A stretch of 64,000 nt of DNA, from contig JADJXT010000002.1 in the NCBI GenBank assembly GCA_016720115.1, forward strand, positions 310,001 to 374,000, written 5' to 3'. The stretch comes from Sphingomonadales bacterium. Lineage in GTDB: Bacteria > Pseudomonadota > Alphaproteobacteria > Sphingomonadales > Sphingomonadaceae. This document shows positions 59,752 through 64,000 of the stretch, in pieces. Every line of letters begins with the position of its first letter. Position 1 is the stretch's first letter. The notes under the pieces are model-generated. The model did not search any database, was not told the DNA's origin, and saw nothing but the letters and a program-made list of their open reading frames with translations. Made by a program: the position numbers and the translations under genes.

Positions 59752-61658
59752 TGACAGACCCCATCTACAAAACCGACGCGCTGATCGCCGAGGATATCGA
59801 CGCCTATCTGGAACAGCACCAACATAAGAGCCTGCTGCGTTTCATCACCTGCGGCAGCGTCGATGACGGCAAGTCGACGCTGATCGGGCGGCTGCTTTAC
59901 GACAGCAAGATGATCTTCGAAGACCAGCTCGAAGCGCTGCAGTCGGATAGCAGGCGCGTGGGCACGCAGGGGCAGGAAATCGACTTTGCGCTGTTGGTTG
60001 ACGGCCTTGCCGCCGAACGCGAACAGGGCATTACGATCGACGTTGCCTATCGCTTCTTCGCCACCGAAAAGCGCAAGTTCATCGTCGCCGACTGCCCAGG
60101 CCACGAACAATATACCCGCAACATGTTCACTGGTGCCTCGACCGCCGACCTTGCCGTGATCCTGATCGACGCGCGCAAGGGCGTGCTGGTGCAGACACGG
60201 CGCCACAGCTATTTGTGCAACCTGATCGGCATCAAGAATATCGTTCTCGCCGTCAACAAGATGGACCTGATCGATTATGATCAGGCCCGATATGATGCCA
60301 TAGTGGCGGACTATGCCGCCTTTGCGGCGGAAATAGGCATCAAAAGCTTCACGCCGATGCCCATTTCAGGTTTCAAGGGTGACAATATCACCGCGATCAG
60401 CGCAAACACCGCCTGGTACACCGGCAAGCCGTTGATCGAGCATCTGGAAACGGTCGAAATCGATAACGCCAACGAGCAGTTGAAACCGTTTCGCCTGCCC
60501 GTTCAATGGGTCAACCGCCCCAATCTCGATTTCCGGGGCTTTTCGGGCCTGATTTCGGGCGGATCGGTCAAACCCGGCGATGCCGTCCGCGTCCTACCCG
60601 GCGGCAAAACCTCGACGATTACCAGGATCGTCACGCTTGAAGGCGAACTGGAGGAAGCCGTCGCCGGCCAATCGGTGACGGTCTGTTTTGCCGACGAAGT
60701 CGATTGTTCGCGCGGCAACGTGATTGCCGCAGCGGACAACCCGCCAGAAGTTTCCGACCAGTTCGAGGCAACCATTGTCTGGATGGATGATGACGCTCTG
60801 CATGTCGGTCGGACTTACTGGCTGAAGCTCGGCACACAGATGGTATCAGTCACAGTCCAGCAGCCTAAATATGCCATCAATGTCAACACGATGGATCATC
60901 TTGCTGCCAAGACACTTGAACTGAACGCAATCGGCGTTGCCGAACTTGCGACCGACAAGCCTATCGTGTTTGAGGCCTATGCAGACAGCCGGACGCTGGG
61001 CGGATTCATCCTGATCGACAAGATCAGCAACCGCACGGTTGGCGCTGGCATGCTGCACTTCTCGCTGCGGCGCGCCCAGAATGTCCATTGGCAGCCGACC
61101 GACATCGGGCGCGAAGAACATGCCGCGCTTAAAAACCAGAAACCGCGCGTGCTTTGGTTCACCGGACTTTCCGGCTCGGGCAAGTCGACCATCGCCAACG
61201 AGGTGGAAAAGCAGCTTCACCTCATGAACCGGCATACCTTCCTGCTTGATGGTGATAACGTCCGCCACGGCCTCAACCGCGATCTTGGCTTTACCGAGGC
61301 CGACCGTATCGAGAATATCCGCCGTGTGGGCGAGGTGGCAAAGCTGATGGCGGACGCCGGCCTCATCGTGCTCACCGCCTTCATCTCCCCCTTCCGCGCC
61401 GAACGCGAAATGGTGCGGCAGATGCTGCCCGAGGGCGAATTTATAGAGATTTTCGTCGATACCCCGCTCGAAGTCGCCGAAGCGCGCGACGTGAAAGGGC
61501 TCTACAAAAAGGCGCGCTCTGGCCAACTCAGAAACTTCACGGGCATCGACAGCCCCTATGAAGCGCCGGAAAATCCCGAGATTCGCGTGAACACGGTCGA
61601 AATGACACCTGCCGAGGCAGCCGAGCATATCATCCGCAGACTGCTGCCGTTAAAGTGA
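59751..61658 (+). CDS. cysNC: Bifunctional sulfate adenylyltransferase subunit 1 / APS kinase
   Basis: A 635-residue fusion. Residues 1 to about 445 are the CysN GTPase: ITCGGSVDDGKSTLIGRLLY-type G1 (seen as TCGSVDDGKST), DCPGHEQYTRNM (G3) and AVNKMDLIDY (G4). Residues about 460-635 are APS kinase: WFTGLSGSGKSTIANEVEKQ, DGDNVRHGLNRDLGFTEADR and FISPFRAEREMVRQ. It drives APS formation with GTP hydrolysis and then phosphorylates APS to PAPS. This fusion is common in alphaproteobacteria. It overlaps cysD by 1 bp and cysQ by 4 bp. Confidence 0.97.
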   Translation: MTDPIYKTDALIAEDIDAYLEQHQHKSLLRFITCGSVDDGKSTLIGRLLYDSKMIFEDQLEALQSDSRRVGTQGQEIDFALLVDGLAAEREQGITIDVAYRFFATEKRKFIVADCPGHEQYTRNMFTGASTADLAVILIDARKGVLVQTRRHSYLCNLIGIKNIVLAVNKMDLIDYDQARYDAIVADYAAFAAEIGIKSFTPMPISGFKGDNITAISANTAWYTGKPLIEHLETVEIDNANEQLKPFRLPVQWVNRPNLDFRGFSGLISGGSVKPGDAVRVLPGGKTSTITRIVTLEGELEEAVAGQSVTVCFADEVDCSRGNVIAAADNPPEVSDQFEATIVWMDDDALHVGRTYWLKLGTQMVSVTVQQPKYAINVNTMDHLAAKTLELNAIGVAELATDKPIVFEAYADSRTLGGFILIDKISNRTVGAGMLHFSLRRAQNVHWQPTDIGREEHAALKNQKPRVLWFTGLSGSGKSTIANEVEKQLHLMNRHTFLLDGDNVRHGLNRDLGFTEADRIENIRRVGEVAKLMADAGLIVLTAFISPFRAEREMVRQMLPEGEFIEIFVDTPLEVAEARDVKGLYKKARSGQLRNFTGIDSPYEAPENPEIRVNTVEMTPAEAAEHIIRRLLPLK

Positions 61659-62395
61659 GCCCGATGACCGACGCCGAACTTGCTGCCCATCTTGCCCATG
61701 TCGCCGGGCGCCTGCTTATCGAGGTCCGCGATTGCGGGCTGATCAGCGGCAAGGCGCTGGGCGACGCGGGAGACAAAACCGCGAACCAGTTTCTCGTTCA
61801 CGCCCTGCGCCAGCAGCGGCCCGAGGACGGCCTGCTTTCCGAAGAAGAAAAGGACAGCCCCGACCGGCTCGACAAATCGCGCGTCTGGATCGTCGATCCC
61901 GTCGACGGGACGCGTGAATATGGCGAGGCGCGGACTGACTGGGCGGTGCATGTCGCGCTGGCGATCGACGGAAAGCCCGTCATCGGCGCGGTGGGCCTGC
62001 CCGGGCTCGGTCTGGTGCTGCGCAGCGACCTGCCCGCTCCGCTCCGCCCTGCACCGGCAAGGCCGCGCATGGTCGTCAGCCGCACCCGCTCTGCCAGCGA
62101 AGCAGTTGCCGTAGCCGAACAGATAGGTGCGGAACTGGTCCCCATGGGCAGTGCGGGAGCCAAGGCAATGGCGGTGGTGCGCGGTGAGGCCGAAATCTAT
62201 TTGCACACCGGTGGGCAATATGAATGGGATAGCTGCGCCCCCGCGGCGGTTGCGGCGGCGCACGGACTCCACATCAGTCGGGTCGACGGAAGCCCATTGG
62301 TTTATAACCAACAGGATGTGTATATGCCGGACCTGCTTATCTGTCGCCCCGAATGGGCTAGCCAGGTGCTTCAAATTGTAAGCGCTTTGGACTAA
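61655..62395 (+). CDS. cysQ: 3'(2'),5'-bisphosphate nucleotidase CysQ
   Basis: A 246-residue inositol-monophosphatase-fold enzyme that removes the 3' phosphate of PAP/PAPS, recycling the by-product of sulfate assimilation. LLSEEEKDSPDRLDKSRVWI followed by DPVDGTREYGEARTDWAVHV gives the metal-binding glutamate and DPxDGT motif, and YEWDSCAPAAVAAAHGLHIS the last aspartate. A GTG start at 61655 overlaps the cysNC stop as GTGA; ATG 61664 is the alternative. It completes the cysD-cysNC-cysQ operon. Confidence 0.93.
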   Translation: MSPMTDAELAAHLAHVAGRLLIEVRDCGLISGKALGDAGDKTANQFLVHALRQQRPEDGLLSEEEKDSPDRLDKSRVWIVDPVDGTREYGEARTDWAVHVALAIDGKPVIGAVGLPGLGLVLRSDLPAPLRPAPARPRMVVSRTRSASEAVAVAEQIGAELVPMGSAGAKAMAVVRGEAEIYLHTGGQYEWDSCAPAAVAAAHGLHISRVDGSPLVYNQQDVYMPDLLICRPEWASQVLQIVSALD

Positions 62396-62404
62396 CAGGA
62401 ACAA

Positions 62405-62899
62405 ATGCCCACTTCGAAAACGCCTTCAGCCATCGACTTGCAAACGCAATTCCGCGCAGCCATGCGCCGCCTTGCCGCTTCGGTGGCCATCGTCGTCGCC
62501 AATGGGGATGATGGCCCGGTGGGCATGGCCGCAACGTCGATTACTTCGCTGACGGTCGATCCTCCCGCGATCCTCGTTTGCGTCAACCGGGCAACGCACC
62601 TGCATGCGCTGCTGGTTCCATCCGCACCGCTTTCAATCAACCTGCTGTCACGAAGCCAACAGGCCGTGTCCGCTGCATTTGGCGGCGGCGTTCCGGGCAA
62701 AGAGCGTTTTCAGGTCGGGAATTGGGTCGACGGCGAAAACGGCTTGCCCGTACTCGAAGGCGCGCAGGGAAACCTGCAATGCGTAATCGACACCATGCTT
62801 GCCTATGGCACGCACAGCATCGCAATCGCCCGCGTACTCGATGCGACAATCAGCGGGCCCGTCGACCCGCTAATCTATCAGGATGGATGCTACCTCTGA
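62405..62899 (+). CDS. Flavin reductase family protein
   Basis: A 164-residue FMN-binding split-barrel protein. FRAAMRRLAASVAIVVANGD and MAATSITSLTVDPPAILVCV contain the typical flavin contacts, and PLSINLLSRSQQAVSAAFGG follows. Such proteins supply reduced FMN to two-component monooxygenases. It lies 9 bp after cysQ and may be a last member of the operon; some two-component systems release sulfite from organosulfur compounds, which would fit, but no oxygenase partner is present. Confidence 0.88.
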   Translation: MPTSKTPSAIDLQTQFRAAMRRLAASVAIVVANGDDGPVGMAATSITSLTVDPPAILVCVNRATHLHALLVPSAPLSINLLSRSQQAVSAAFGGGVPGKERFQVGNWVDGENGLPVLEGAQGNLQCVIDTMLAYGTHSIAIARVLDATISGPVDPLIYQDGCYL

Positions 62900-62926
62900 C
62901 GGAATCCGCCGTGAAGCTGCAATTTG

Positions 62927-63784
62927 TCAAAACCAGAAGCGCACCCCGGCAACCGCACTGATACCCGAAACATCCTCGCCAGCCAGGCGGGCAAAGCGTG
63001 CCGTATCGCCCGCCTTGCGATGCCATTCCACCCCGACATAGGGCGCGAATTCGGGTTTGATCTCATATCGCAGACGCATCCCGAGTTCGAAATCAGAAAG
63101 GCCCGAGCCGGTCTGCAATACACCCACATCCTGCAAGGCAAAATTTGCCTCGACAGCCGGTTGCAGAATCAACCGCTGGGTTAACCGCTGATCGATGCTG
63201 GCTTCCGCGCGTAAATGGATATCACCCTTGTTGGAAAGGAACGCCATGCCTTCGACATGGAACCAATAGGGCGCGACGCCTTCAATACCCAGTACGGCGT
63301 AGGTGCGCGAAGGATCGGGGCGGATGTCGTGCCGTACACCGGCCTGCAAATTCCACCACGGATCGAGCGCACGACTGTACAGCGCCTGGACTTCTGCTTG
63401 CTCAAGCCCCTCGCCCATTATGCCCTCGCCTTCGGTTTTCAGCTTCAGACGGTTGATATCGCCGCCGAACCAGGCCTCGGCGGCCCAGCGATATCCGTCG
63501 GCGCCATCACGCATCTGCACTTCAGCCCGGTCGATCAGTAGCATGCCGTACGACATTCCACCTGTTTCGAGGAGCAAGGCCTGTCGCGCCTTTTCCATTT
63601 CGGCAGGATCGTGAATGGCATCGGCTGCGTGGTCGCTGGGAACCGCAGGCCCGGAAGCGTTGGCATTTGGGTCGACAGGCGCAGCCGACTCCTGATGGTC
63701 TGGATGGCCGCCATGACCCCCATGATCCTGTGCGAATGCCGGGGAGGTCATCCCGAGCAAAAGTGTGAGCAACATGCGCATCAA
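62927..63784 (-). CDS. copB: Copper resistance protein B
   Basis: A 285-residue outer-membrane protein. The signal peptide ends SPAFAQDHG, and the mature start is His-rich (DHGGHGGHPDHQ), suited to metal binding. The CopB domain contains GMLLIDRAEVQMRDGADGYR, AWFGGDINRLKLKTEGEG, RALDPWWNLQAGVRHDIRPD and ends with VAGVRFWF (C-terminal Phe). It acts with the multicopper oxidase CopA in periplasmic copper resistance. Its start codon overlaps the copA stop by 4 bp. Confidence 0.95.
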   Translation of the reverse strand: MMRMLLTLLLGMTSPAFAQDHGGHGGHPDHQESAAPVDPNANASGPAVPSDHAADAIHDPAEMEKARQALLLETGGMSYGMLLIDRAEVQMRDGADGYRWAAEAWFGGDINRLKLKTEGEGIMGEGLEQAEVQALYSRALDPWWNLQAGVRHDIRPDPSRTYAVLGIEGVAPYWFHVEGMAFLSNKGDIHLRAEASIDQRLTQRLILQPAVEANFALQDVGVLQTGSGLSDFELGMRLRYEIKPEFAPYVGVEWHRKAGDTARFARLAGEDVSGISAVAGVRFWF

Positions 63785-64000
63785 TGGTGCCCTCCATGCT
63801 CATCGCTGGATTCTGGCTCTGCCTGATGATCGCCATGCCCTTCCCCACCATCTTCATGGCGGACGGTAACGACGCGGAACATCCCCGAATGCATGTGCAT
63901 CAACATGTGGCAGTGAAACGCCCAGTCACCCAATGCGTCTGCCGTCAGGTCGAAACTCACCTTGCCTCCCGGCAATACGTTGACCGTGTGCTTCATCGGA
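63781..64000 (-). CDS. copA: Copper resistance multicopper oxidase CopA, C-terminal part
   Basis: Only the last 73 residues or so are in the window; the frame continues past base 64000, and the ATG at 63996 is internal. The T1/T3 copper motif WAFHCHMLMHMHSGMFRVVT gives the H-C-H-x3-H-x4-M pattern of laccase-type oxidases, and NVLPGGKVSFDLTADALGDW precedes it. The tail is His-rich (DEHGGHH). It oxidises periplasmic Cu(I) to Cu(II). It overlaps copB by 4 bp, giving the usual copAB order. Confidence 0.93.
   Translation of the reverse strand, partial: PMKHTVNVLPGGKVSFDLTADALGDWAFHCHMLMHMHSGMFRVVTVRHEDGGEGHGDHQAEPESSDEHGGHH

Overview
The window looks like a chromosomal segment of an alphaproteobacterium of the order Sphingomonadales (Sphingopyxis/Sphingorhabdus/Novosphingobium-like; genus not resolvable by eye). 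The basis is a moderately GC-rich genome, a circularly permuted two-piece tmRNA whose tag reads ANDNEALALAA, many TonB-dependent receptors, and Sphingomonadales-style gene neighbourhoods. Genes are tightly packed with many 1-8 bp overlaps. No CRISPR array, phage or replication origin was seen.

Layout. 1-8.1 kb: the end of RNase D, an I78 inhibitor lipoprotein, an Hda-like DnaA regulator, a secreted DUF2066-like protein, purM and a purN fused to a YjbR/MmcQ domain, ndk, holC and pepA. 8.3-13.9 kb: the envelope operon lptD-surA-pdxA-rsmA. 13.9-17.4 kb: an M20 amidohydrolase coupled to astA and astB (arginine succinyltransferase route). 17.4-18.4 kb: palindromic repeats, a perfect 23-bp inverted repeat and the minus-strand tmRNA with its terminator. 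18.5-21 kb: two tandem cysteine desulfurases and a 2Fe-2S ferredoxin. 21-27.6 kb: rpiB-glyA, a zinc-ribbon protein-nrdR-trmJ, chorismate mutase, rpsD and a small outer-membrane barrel. 27.7-32.7 kb: an M28 peptidase lipoprotein, agmatine deiminase, an exported methyltransferase, N-carbamoylputrescine amidase and folK with a CTG start. 32.8-36.9 kb: tRNA-Lys followed by a decayed accessory patch (frameshifted IS5-family element, an unrecognised broken ORF, an intact aldehyde dehydrogenase, a shredded TonB receptor). 37-39.2 kb: an SDR and a thiolase.

39.3-46.5 kb is an iron-uptake block: a PepSY membrane protein and siderophore-type receptor, divergent from a heme/hemoglobin-type receptor and a DUF6607-like protein, with two Fur-like sites between them. 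46.5-51.9 kb is the most interesting locus: a large TonB receptor divergent from an exported single-chain fusion of cyanophycinase and isoaspartyl peptidase, overlapped by an Lrp/AsnC regulator. This has the layout of a self-contained uptake-and-digestion locus for cyanophycin or beta-Asp-Arg peptides. 51.9-58.6 kb carries valine/branched-acyl degradation (mmsB, acyl-CoA dehydrogenase, mmsA), a ferredoxin-reductase-like flavoprotein, MaoC and CitE-like proteins. 58.8-62.9 kb is sulfate activation (cysD, cysNC, cysQ) plus a flavin reductase. The window ends in copB and the C-terminus of copA.

Arginine recurs. The fusion enzyme should release arginine and aspartate, astA/astB degrade arginine, and aguA/aguB turn agmatine into putrescine. 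No arginine decarboxylase, astC, astD, astE or cphA is in the window, so this connection is inference.
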